From contig NW_020654422.1 of assembly GCF_003589595.1 (NCBI RefSeq), forward strand, positions 2,181,029 to 2,245,028: 64,000 nt of DNA. The letters are read 5' to 3'. Of this stretch, positions 11,710 through 23,700 are shown piece by piece (the first letter of the stretch is position 1; each line of letters opens with the position of its first letter). The stretch is from Hyposmocoma kahamanoa (taxonomy: Eukaryota > Arthropoda > Insecta > Lepidoptera > Cosmopterigidae). Both the position numbers and the translations under genes were made by a program. The notes beneath the pieces were generated by a model. That model saw only the letters and a list, made by a program, of their open reading frames with translations, ran no database searches and had not been told where the DNA came from.

Positions 11710-14700
11710 ATACATGTGTATTTAATATAATATTTAATTAAAGGTAATGAATGCAATATAATATTTGTATTATATATTTAGTAGTATTTTAAATAGGTAG
11801 TTCTACATGTTGTCTATTACTTGAAAATGATATTTAGAACCACTTTCATAAATTTCATTATAATTTTACATGAGTAACCAGGTAATGCCTTATAAAACAT
11901 TTCATTACGATTTTTTTACATTTACTTAATTACCTAAACTTAATGGGTCGAAACACAAAACTGCGAATCGGCGCGATGCGAATTCGCCACGTCCAAAACT
12001 GTGACGAAGATTAACATCACAGGAACGTTTTAGTAGCAGTAAAGCTCCCTGTGAACGAGTTCGTCCAGGGTAGTACTGCCACCTTACCTATTTCTGCCGC
12101 TGTACCTATTTCTGCCGCCTTACCTATTTCTGCCGCCGTACCTATTTCTGCCGCCTTACCTATATCTACCGCCAAGCAGTAATGTGTACCTTACTGCATT
12201 CCGGTTTCGAAGGGTAAGGGTGCTGGTGAAATTACAGGCACATGGGACACATCGTCAACTTATGTCTCAAGGTGTCGGGCGCAGTGGCAGTGCCTCTCAG
12301 ATCTTTGTGATTTAAAGGTCTGAGTGACACTGCAACTGTTAGGGACAGACGTGACGCTTGCCACCAGACACACGACTTTTTCGTCCTGTCACTTAGTATT
12401 ATAAAAAAAACGTGCAAAGCGGAGCAATTCGCAAATTGCGATGCGCCATGCGATTCGCATCGCAGTTTTGTGTTTCGACCCTACAGTGTGATTTATTCGG
12501 AATACTTTAATGAAGATGATAATTGTATAAATCAGGGAAAGGATTTAAGACAATAAAAAAGATCAACCATACAGGTAAACATGATAAAAGTATTTATAAA
12601 TATAATTCAACATTTTTGTTGCTTTTTAGCTAGCAATTTTCAGAAGTAAATAATACTGATATGACTGAACCCACGACCATGCTGCACCGTAGTATTATAC
12701 TCTTACGAACTGACTTAGGCTAAGAACTCATGGAGCGGTTTTCCCCCGCGCCCGTCGTGGTTGCGGGCCCGCTTCCTCTGAAGAATGTAGAAATGTTTGC
12801 AAAATTTAGTAGCACATTTCACGACGCGTTTTACGCCTGCAGCGGAGACGGGTGCTCGCGGCGGCCGCAAACCGCGCGGGACGCGTTTCGTAAAAGTTCT
12901 GAATGACTAGATACGGACATCCGAATAAAATTAATTAATTAATTTGTCTTCTTTTTTTTTTTTTTTTTCTTGTTTTTTTAACTCATTAATAAGAACAACG
13001 AATAATCCGTAACGATTTCTTTTCCGGAATCAGAGGATGCACCCTGAATCTTTTAGGCATTCTTCTTTTAATTCTTCGATGTAGTAAGTATAACGCGATA
13101 GCTCGTTTTTGATGTGAGTCCATGGCGACTTCTGAGACTTAATTGACGATCTCAATCGATCGTAGATAACCGCGCGCTTTGCGATCCTCTCCCGCTATGT
13201 TTGTGGGCCGTTCCGCAACCGCGGCGGCTATATGTTGAAACAAACCAACTGTCCCGCAACCGCAGCGGACACGGGTCAAAACCGCTTCGTGAGTTCTGTT
13301 TCTTACGGGTCATGTTATCGAAATTCTCCTAAGAGTTTTTGTTAAAGATCTTTGTACTGGGTATCAGCATTCTGCGCCGCTAGTGACATCTAGTGAGAGA
13401 TTATTTATTTATTGCATATCACACATGAAGCTGCCCTATATTGTAAGTACTATCTGTATAGTACTTACAATATAGTACTATCTGTATAGTACTTACAATA
13501 TAGGGCAGTTAATATGTGACGCCCTGCAAGGGCACAGCAACTGTGGAAGACAGTCAGACATTGACATTATTAATACAGCAATTTAATGAATATATATACA
13601 ATACAATTTATACGTTATGAGTTATCAATCAAATATTAGAACTAAATAATCATTTTATCAAATCGTCAAAAGATAAACATCTTTCTAATTGCACTAAATA
13701 ACATATGTCAATTAAACATTGTTGGATCTTTGGATCATTGGATCTTGTTATCTGAGAAAATAAATAATTTGAATTTGAATTTGAATTGTAGGTAATTAGA
13801 ATCTTTAATTAATTATTTTAAATGTAAATTCATTGTAGCAAATCGTCAAAAAAATCTTTTAAATTATAATAGCATTTACGAATAAGGAATATTTTTAATA
13901 CTTTGCAAAACTCTGTAAATTTTTGGAGATTTTTAATACTATTAGGGATATGATTATAAATTTTTATTAACATAGTGTGTGGGCCAGACGCAACTATTTT
14001 CATTTTGGAAAAGGGGATTTTAAGTTTGTTCATGTTACGGTCATTTATTATTCTCTAGAGGTAAATAAAATTGGGGATGCTTTCTAATGAATTTACACGA
14101 TTCCAGAATGTAGATGGAAGTAAGTGTAAGAATTTGATTTTTAACAAAATAGGGGCGACAAGATTACATTTGTTTAATGTTGATTATTATTCTTACCCAC
14201 TTCTTTTGTAGTATGATTAACCGGACTGATAACTGTTAGTTTCATGACGTTGTGCGACAAGTAACCGCAAAAACGAGATTTTTCAGTACCTACGTGTAGA
14301 TTAGTCCACATTACCTTCGACCGATTTGCAATAAGAAAATAACTACTTTATTATATTTGACAAAAAGTTCCCGACATCAGAGATAGATGGCAAATATTTT
14401 CCTCTGTGCTTTCGCCACAGCACAAACTCACGCACCATTCAGCTTCTATTAATTCTGTTTAAGGCTTCTGTAGTTTATTTTAATATATTTTATTTAATTA
14501 TGTAAAATATTAAATATAACTCAGTTTAATTCCAGACTTCTCAGAATAGTAAACTCAAAACAAAGTTTGTTCTGGAATTTAAACTCTTTATTTTCACATA
14601 TTTTTCATAAACATACGCAATATAATACAAATACGTCCACAACAATTGTAAGGGAATTCGCTATTGCTCTTTTTTTTACTTTTATAGGTCATGTAAGAAA

Positions 14701-17700
14701 AACCACAAACACAAGACAAACCACACATATAGTAAAAGTACATCAAGCACTATTACTATGCTTGAAAATAACACCGCTCAGTATCGAATCATATATGTTT
14801 TGTTAGTAATCTGCAGCGAAATCGCAAAAAGAACTGTTATTCCAACTGATTCGATTAAACAAATCGATTCATTCAAGTAATTAATTGATTTGTAGTTGGC
14901 AATACAACTAACTGGCCAATACTAAACTGTCTGGTCGGGTCAGTAACGTGCTGGTTTACTTTTTTTTGTAAAATGAATTAAAATTAAAGCCTAAGTTAGC
15001 CTCCTATTGAGCACTACATGTTACTTTAGTATGTTACTTGTCCGCGCCCAAAGAGCCGAAATAATCAGATTTTAGAATTCGTTGTATGAAATCATATGAA
15101 ACCTCACACTTTAACCGCAGTTACCCGCGCGAACTGGATGAACCGCCGGAACAATTCGGAAGGTACTCAAATCCTAAACTAACTAATTCGGATGATGTCA
15201 CAACATTCGACGCAGACAATGTGTACTGCGCGCTCGTATTCCCTTCCACCATCACTGTGTGCCACCTTTCGGTATTTTCCCTTAAATTCAGGGGATTTTT
15301 TTGACGTTTTTAATAATTTATATTTTTACTATAAATGAATATATAATAGTGAATTGTTCATTTTTTCATATTAATCCTAACGTATTTCACTTTCTTCGTC
15401 GTCCATCAATGAGGAACTGATAATAAAAACCGTCAAGATCCAATACAATGTACAGATATTGTTTGCGATCACTTGCACAACTGTGCGATCACCTTGATCA
15501 GTCTATGCAGACTCCACTTTTCACTAGAGAAAGTAAAATAAATAAACATGATATTATCGCAATTTCGTGCCAGAAGAGGAAAATTAATTTTTAAACATGT
15601 TTTCCTTATTCATTTGGTAAATGATGACTTGATATTCTGAATTCTCAGTAGTTGGTTCAGTGCAGGGGAATCGAGCAGTCTGCGTCCGACCGCCATCCGA
15701 GATACTCGATCTTATTCACTTTTACGTCCTCACGAAAAAATATTAAAGAACGTGTTTACTCCAAGTTATTATTGAAAGTTAATGATTCCTTCGTTAGACA
15801 AAGTTAAGTCGTGTCGTTTACAACAACAAAGAATACGCTCCCACAGTCTGTCAATTCGTCAGGCCGACGCCAAAAATAACTACAACAATTGTGTGCGTAA
15901 TTTTTTCGTTAAAAACAAAATTAAGCAGTTAAAAATAACTATTACGATTCTATTAAAGTATCAGATAGTTTACCTTTAATTATCGAACGTTCGAAATATC
16001 GGAAATGGTTACGTTCAACGTTGCGATAGGAAAAACGGTGCGATTGCTCTACGTCGCGGTATTAAAATGGGTATTTTTGTCATGCGACACGATAAAACGA
16101 GTGATGTGCTCACAGCGGGCGTACGAGGCGCTGGGCATCGCGTGTCCGACGTCCGTGTCCAGCATGGGCGGCGTGGGCGTGGGGCCGGGCGTGGGCTTCC
16201 CGCGTACGCCACTCACGCGCATGGGCGTACCGCGCCCGCCCGGCCTCACCGACGTGGTGCCGCAACAGCAGACCATGCAACAGCAGCTTTTCCAACAGTC
16301 GCAACCTGACTTGCAACAACAGCAGCCTCAACTGGTGAGTGTCGTTCTTTGGCCAAAGGACCCATGTTTAACGGCCAACTCCATCGCTCCACCTTGTAAA
16401 AATTTTAATTAATTAAGTTTAGTAGAATGAATCTTGAACAGAGATATTTTTTGTAGATGGGTACCGGTACACTGCAGCTGCCTGGTGGCCCCGTGACGGC
16501 AAACCCTGTCTCCGGGACGAAGGAATGGCACCAGTCTATAACAGCCGATCTCAGAAACCACCTTGTTCATAAACTGTAAGTGTTACGAAAGTCGTGGGTT
16601 GTTTTGACAAGTTATTGTAGACTATTCAAAAGATATTGTTTATAATTCTCTAAAGCGTTGCTACATGTTTATATTTAGTTATTAATTAATAAAGTTTCAA
16701 GAACAGATATTGCTTGTATTGTAGTATGTATCAGAGATTTTGTTTGCATAATTTAAATTATTTGTAAATACAACCGTTTTATCTCGTAGGGTGCAAGCAA
16801 TCTTTCCGACCCCGGACCCCACAGCTATGCTGGACAAGAGAATGCACAACCTAGTCGCGTACGCGAGAAAAGTAGAAGGCGATATGTACGAAATGGCGAG
16901 CACACGCTCAGAGTACTATCACTTGCTCGCCGAAAAGATATATAAAATACAAAAAGAGCTCGAAGAAAAGCGCCAAAAGCGAAAGGAGCAGCAGATGCAA
17001 GCGCAGCAACAGGCTCAACAGCAGGGACAGCTTCAACCGGGTGTAATGGGCGGGGTGGGGAACGTGAATGCCGTGGGAGGGGTGATGGGCGTGCGCGCGC
17101 CGCAACCGCATCCGCGCGCGCAGCTGCCGCAACAGCCAACGTTGACCGCCATGCGCATCCCTTCTCCCGGCATGGCGCTGCCCATGTCCGGCAGCCGCAT
17201 GGCCTTCCAGCCCGGCCTGGTGGGCCCGCCCGGACCCAGCCCAAATCAGCTGCCGCAAACGCCCAATGGCGGCGTGGGCCAGCCGGGCATGTCGCCGTTC
17301 GGCCAGCCGATGACGTCGCCGGCGCCGCAGTACCCGGCGCTGCAGAGCAACGGGCCGGCGCCGCTGGCGTCGCCGAGCCACCAGGGCGAGGTGAAAGCAC
17401 GACTGAGCGGCGGGCCGGTGAGCTCGCCTTTCATGAACCACGCGTTCCGCGCCGAGCCGGCCGCGCCGTCGCCCAACACCAGCCTGGGCTCGGCCGGCGC
17501 GCTGCCCGGTACGCCCTGCACGCCGGCGCTGCAGCCGTCGCCGGCACCCGAGCGGCCACTGTCGCGCGCGCCGCCGCCACTGCCGCCGCCGCCCGACTCG
17601 CCGCGTGACGAAGTTCGCATCAAGCAGGAGCCCGACGACTCGGTCGTTAAGGACGAACCCGACGACCCCGACGTGGGCGGCAAAGGCATGCGCGACGAGC

Positions 17701-20700
17701 GCCCCTCCGACGACATCAAACCTGATTTTTCCGTCAAGACCGAAATTAAGCAAGAAATCAAGGAAGAGCCCCCGGGCACGCCTGCCGTCGCCGAACCCGG
17801 CTCCACCGACCGTGGCCCCAAAAAAGCCTTCGCCTTCAAGCCGGAGGCACTGCGAGAGGCGCTCATGCCCACACTAGAGAAACTCTTCCGCCAGGACCCG
17901 GAATCGCTTCCCTTCCGCCAGCCCGTAGACGCACAGGCGTTAGGCATCCCTGACTATTTCGACATCGTCACCAAACCCATCGACTTGTCCACCATCAAAT
18001 CCAAGCTGGACTGCGGCGAGTACAAGGACCCCTGGGAATATGTGGACGACGTGTGGCTCATGTTCGAGAACGCCTGGCTTTACAATCGGAAGAATTCCAG
18101 GGTCTACAGATATTGTACTAAGGTAAGCCTATAAGTAATCTAATAACGAAAGACACTGAAGTATATAATATCACAAAGACTAAAATAACCATGTATTCCA
18201 TTTTCACATCACAATGTATAAACAACATAATATTAGAATTAATTAAAGTTTGCTTATAACCCACCATCTTGTGACAACAGATATAGTTAATATCTAAACA
18301 AAAGTGTATGTAACAAATGACAAATCCACAGCTATCCGAAGTGTTTGAGCAAGAGATTGACCCGGTGATGCAACGACTGGGCTACTGCTGCGGGCGCAAG
18401 TACACCTTCAACCCGCAAGTGCTCTGCTGCTACGGAAAACAACTTTGCACCATCCCCAGAGACGCCAAGTACTTCAGTTACCAGAACAGGTTAGTTTTAA
18501 TGCATTTAAATCTACTTGTACTTTCGTTTTCATTGTTCCCACAACTTCATAGGAAATTAATTATTGATTTATAATCATATAGTTTCAATCTTCTAATGCT
18601 TTAGGGCTAACTTCATTTGTGAAAAAGTATAGATTCTTTTGCTGTGCCAATTTGCTGTTTGGCAAATATGAAATAGTGTTTCACAGTTTTAGTAGTCCAA
18701 AATTAGTAATATTATTACGTACCTTATTTTTAAATGCACATATTTTGTTTTTTTTTTTTTTAATCATTTGTAGTATGTTTTGTCATAATTTTTCTGAACA
18801 GCTAAATAATACAAAATGAACGACTTTTTTTTGTAGTACTAATTTGTCCCACGATTCTTGTAACTATTTATTAAAAATTGTCACTACGCGGTCGACGAAT
18901 GCATTTCTTTCTGTATAAATTATTCATTTCAATTTCTGGTAATTCAACATACTATATATATATATAACATTATATATATTATATATATATATATATAATA
19001 TGTGTGTATAATTACTAATTAAATAAGACACCTCAGCGTAAAACCCCGTACCAAAGTAAATGAACTGGCATTGTTTCATCAAGAACTAGTGTAAAAACGA
19101 AATTGCGGGACACGCTGAAACTCGAGCGGTCGTTAGATGCTCAGATCGAGTTCCCTCAATGGGTTGATCGAATTTCTTAAAACGATACATTGGTGAAGCT
19201 TTCTCTTGGTTATTTTCTTGTAAATGTAAAGTTCTTTTTACTAAACTATCTCACGACTTTGTTTTAATTACAAAGTCCAAGTTGTTTTGAGTTGTGCCCG
19301 CCTACTCCTATATTGCTTTTAATATAATCTTAACAACGCAATTTAAACTAAGCTGTTCACAAACGTTAAGATAATACGATATTAACCGTGTTCATTATAA
19401 CTTCGTTTCAAAACATTGTGATCCTTGTGTAAATAATGTAATAAAAATATAATGTAATGTAGTACAAGTGGTGAGATTTTGACTTGTACATTTTGCTTTC
19501 TCATTTGTAATATTCGCTAATTTAATCAAAATAGCATCAATTTTTTGAGAGTTTAGTATTATCGCTTTAACTAAATGTTGACACTTAAAATCTTCATTAT
19601 TCAAAGGAGGAACTTAGAGTCTAAAACTATTACTAGTTAAGATGACCACATGAAACAATGGGACTGGTATATCAAGTAAAACAAAAGTTAGAAGTTGAAC
19701 TAGTTATGCTAAATAACTACCTTTCTCACATATGGTTTGAGTTGTCTGAAACTAAAGTGGTTAGACTAAAAAAAATTTTTCATTCCGTAAACGAAAAAAT
19801 GAATATTTAACTTAAATATTGTTTAGTAGTTTCTTTATAGGTTATCTTTCGTGACCTGTGTATTCATAAATTTTATAAAACCTTGCATAATGCCTTTAGT
19901 TTTGTTTCCAACTGCCTTCATGTGATCATTTATTTTATTTTGTTGTACGATTTGGACCATAACACATCGACATTACTGCCTTCCTTGTCCCAGCTTATAG
20001 CAAGCTTCCTATCGCTTAATTGACGTGCCGCAAACCATACACGTTCTATGCTTCCTTTTTCTTTTATTTTGCACCGTCAATGCGAGGACAGATATAATCC
20101 TTGAATTTCTTCAAGAGTTTGACTTAAAAAACGCAATGAAATCATACACTTGACATTCTCACCTAAATCACTAAAGCTGACAATTTTTATATTGTTCAGA
20201 CGACAATTGATTCGAAAAGATATCAATGATGATTGAAAAGAACTCATTTTTATTAAAAATCCATTTCTGACTCGATAAGGTAAACATTATATCCATAGAC
20301 ATAGAATCTTTCTTTAGAAACACCATATCTTCAATAAAGTATGGTTGACTGGTAGAGAATGCCTCACGGCATTAAATCCGCAATTTGTACTATATTGTAT
20401 TGTGTAAAAAAGGTTAAGTAAATAAAATTCGACTTTGATACAATTTTTTACATAATGCCTCTGTCATTGACAGGTATTTATCCAATCCCATAACAATTTT
20501 GGTTATGTCATTGTGTTTTGGCTCAGCTGTGACTGTTCACTGACTAACCCTTTTATGTTCTCATTGCTTACTAAATTTTTTTCGCCCCCCACGCACGTCC
20601 TTGCACTGTTCCCGTCACGCTCGCCCGTTCACCCTGGATGGTGTGAATAAAGTCTAAAAGCGTATGGGGTTGTGTCCGATAGATACACCTTCTGCCAGAA

Positions 20701-23700
20701 ATGCTTCAACGACATCCAGGGCGACACTGTCACGCTCGGCGATGACCCGCTGCAGTCTCAGACGTGAGTATTACCTTTTTTTTTATTACAAATTATAAAA
20801 TAAATAAATTTATTATAAAATAAATTTATTACAAACATACAAACAAAATACAATTAAAAACAAACAAGTTCATTTTTTGACCCTTAAAATATTTCTTTTT
20901 AAAGTGTTGATTAACATTTGTTTGCCTGTAGAATTAAATCTCTCAACTCAGTGATTATAAAATGTACTTTTTTATGTCCTATCTGGTTTTATTTATTTAT
21001 TTTTTTACGTCATGTTAGAAAAATATATCTCATACGAACAAGGACCCCGACAGGATACTGGAATCCACAATAAATACCCAACAAAATATACATTGTACTT
21101 GTGTAAAAACATTCATTACAATCTCAAACTATTCCAAAATGAAAAACATACATTGATATCTCTGGTGATGATGGTGAACTATCTGACAAAACTCTTTGTA
21201 AGGTATAATAACTTAAGAAAAGAGAGATTTATAATATGTTTATAAGGTATTTACGGCGAAGTTATTTATATTTATTGTATCTAGGAGAAATTTAGTTATT
21301 AACAAACCTCAAAATCAGTTGTCCTTGGCGATGTTGGAGATTTATAAAATACTAGAAAATACATTTTTTTGACACAACTACTCGTCAACAATAATGTTCT
21401 ACTATTCTAGAACACTAACAATCCTAGAATATTAATGTTGAAATATATCAACTAAGCTAGGCGAAACACTTAATAACTAAAAATCATATATATATACATT
21501 TGCAGTGCTATCAAAAAGGATCAATTTAAAGAAATGAAGAACGACCACTTAGAACAAGAACCATTTGTAGTATGCATGGATTGCGGACGGAAGCAGCATC
21601 AAATCTGCGTACTCCACCATGACCAAATATGGCCGCAGGGCTTCTGTTGTGAAAATTGTTTGAAGCAAAAGGCAGCCAAACGAAAAGAGAACAAGTTTAG
21701 CGCAAAGAAACTTCCTACCTCAAAGCTTGGCATTTATATCGAGACGCGAGTTAATAATTTCCTCAAGAAGAAAGAGGCTGGTGCTGGTGAAGTGCATATC
21801 AGGGTGGTCGCGTCCTCAGATAAGGTACGTCTTAAACAAAACAACACACCCACATACATCTGTGTAAATAATCTCATGTTGGTCCCAATTTTGTTTATTC
21901 GTCCTGGATCCAGACTTGAACTTGTTTCCCTTCTGGCAATATGATGGGCATAAATTCAACATTAGACATGTTTTCGAACTAAGCGACATAATTCCTTACT
22001 TAGTAAGTAGACTTACTGAGATCTACATTGTTTTTTATTTTAATATTGTTTTCGTGTCTTTATCCAAGATTGCTGGAAGATAGGACAAGTTTTATTTAAT
22101 CTTTCTCTTGTGCATCTAGCTAAGGACTGACAATTTTAACACTTAAACAAAATGTATGGTGTACAGAACACGGTTTTAGGAAATCAATGTAAAAATTGTT
22201 TTTCAGATGGTAGAAGTAAAACCGGGAATGAGATCTCGGTTTGTGGAGTCTGGGGAACTATGTGCTGAGTTCCCGTATCGCGCCAAAGCGCTGTTTGCAT
22301 TTGAGGAAATCGACGGAACGGATATTTGTTTCTTTGGCATGCATGTGCAGGTATGACACCTTTATACCTTAACTGCTAATCTAATTCTCTCTAGTCTGTT
22401 AATCTAAATCTCAGAGAAAAGTTTAAAGAGACTGGTGTCATGACTGAGGGTATCACTACATTTACTCAAATATTTTGTGTGCCCGTAAAAATATACATCA
22501 TTTCATTAAGAAAAAAGATGTCGATAATATTAACCTTAGAACTAAGTCCCAACACATGGTACCACAATTTCGTTTAACAAAGGTACACAATTCTTTTATG
22601 GGGAATTGTATACATTTTTAAGCTATATTAAAAATATTTTAATTGAAAAATCATATTACAAAATTGAAGACTACATGTTAGATATATGGAAAGACGACAT
22701 GACTAGATTCCACACCATTCCTTTCACTCTAGATTCCATATATTGGATAGAATTTAAGTACAGTTGAAAAGAAGAACAATCCCTAGAGTTTATTGGTCGT
22801 TCTGAGAGAAGTTGGTGCAGTGAACAAGCAGTAGCTTAAAAATGACGTTTTCAAGCGTACATTTTTTTTATATTAATGGCTTTGTCTTCGCCTTTAGCCA
22901 ATCAAAAGGTTAAGGAAACAGAATTACAGATTATAGAAAAGGTACGGGATTTGAATGAAATAAATTACTTACCTGTGGAATAAATGATAATTTGGTTCAA
23001 AAATCGAAAAAAAAAAAACTAATTTGGTTTGATTTAATTTAATACAGAACTTCGACGTACAGGGCCGTTTGGCATTGTCATCTCGATTCTTTTTATAGTT
23101 AATACGATGATACGCATTCGTCTGAAAAATGCCTATTAACTTTACCCTACAATTGCCCAATTTGGGATTTTAGTTGACATTCCTTATTTTTCTGCTGTAG
23201 TCTCAATTTTGTCCCCCCACACAATCCCCGAAATGTATGCATAGTCCAAGCAATCGTTTTGTTGTACGAAAGTGCAAGGAATGGCTTCTCTTGCAACAGA
23301 ACTCGTCGTGTAGCTCGTCTGTTGTTGAATAGCAATCCGTAGTCATCTGGTATCAGCCATTTGTACCCTTTGTCTGCCTGATTTAATTTGTTTTGCTTGT
23401 CGTTGTAAGGTGCAACTATATCAAAATATATCACTCGTAACCAGTAAATAAATAGTTAGATTTAAATAGAATTAACGCTGATTATTTTTGATGTAGACAG
23501 AATTTTAGTAGTTGTGTTCCGACAATGTCCGACAGGGGAAAGACTGAAAAACAGCACTATGCAGAGGAAGAGTGTGTCTGAGTGTGTGTCTTTTTGACGA
23601 ATAAAGTCCAATTTATTTATTTTTTAACGCGATATCAAAATCTATCGAAATTGGTTTAGTTGTCGAGTGTTAATATTTTGACATTGCCGTTGGAACATCT

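Larger units (their letters stand above)
11945..12481. mobile_element. TIR element with another repeat nested inside
   Basis: The left end GGGTCGAAACACAAAACTGC is repeated inverted at the right end (GCAGTTTTGTGTTTCGACCC, ending 12481). Inside, 12043-12410 is a copy of an unrelated A-tailed repeat also found at 55315-55597. I see no clear target-site duplication. Confidence 0.8.
9547..16115 (+). other. CBP intron, 6.6 kb, with several transposon remnants
   Basis: The largest CBP intron in the window. It holds a hairpin at 10357-10399, a truncated hAT-like MITE from 10439, an AT microsatellite at 11674-11706, a nested TIR element at 11945-12481, a GC-rich TIR element at 12723-13297, a palindrome at 13431-13508 and a LINE tail at 13756-14170. 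14200-16100 looks single-copy; I saw no exon with homology there. Confidence 0.7.

Noticed and set aside
15086..15304. 72-codon frame in CBP intron 6
   Set aside because: No recognisable domain, no convincing splice borders, and no fit to CBP between exons F and G, which already join in phase.
16825..17947. Long minus-strand open frames (191, 281 and 233 codons) opposite the large CBP exon
   Set aside because: They mirror a GC-rich coding exon with strong codon bias, giving Arg/Ala/Gly-rich shadow proteins with no domain signature or splice logic.
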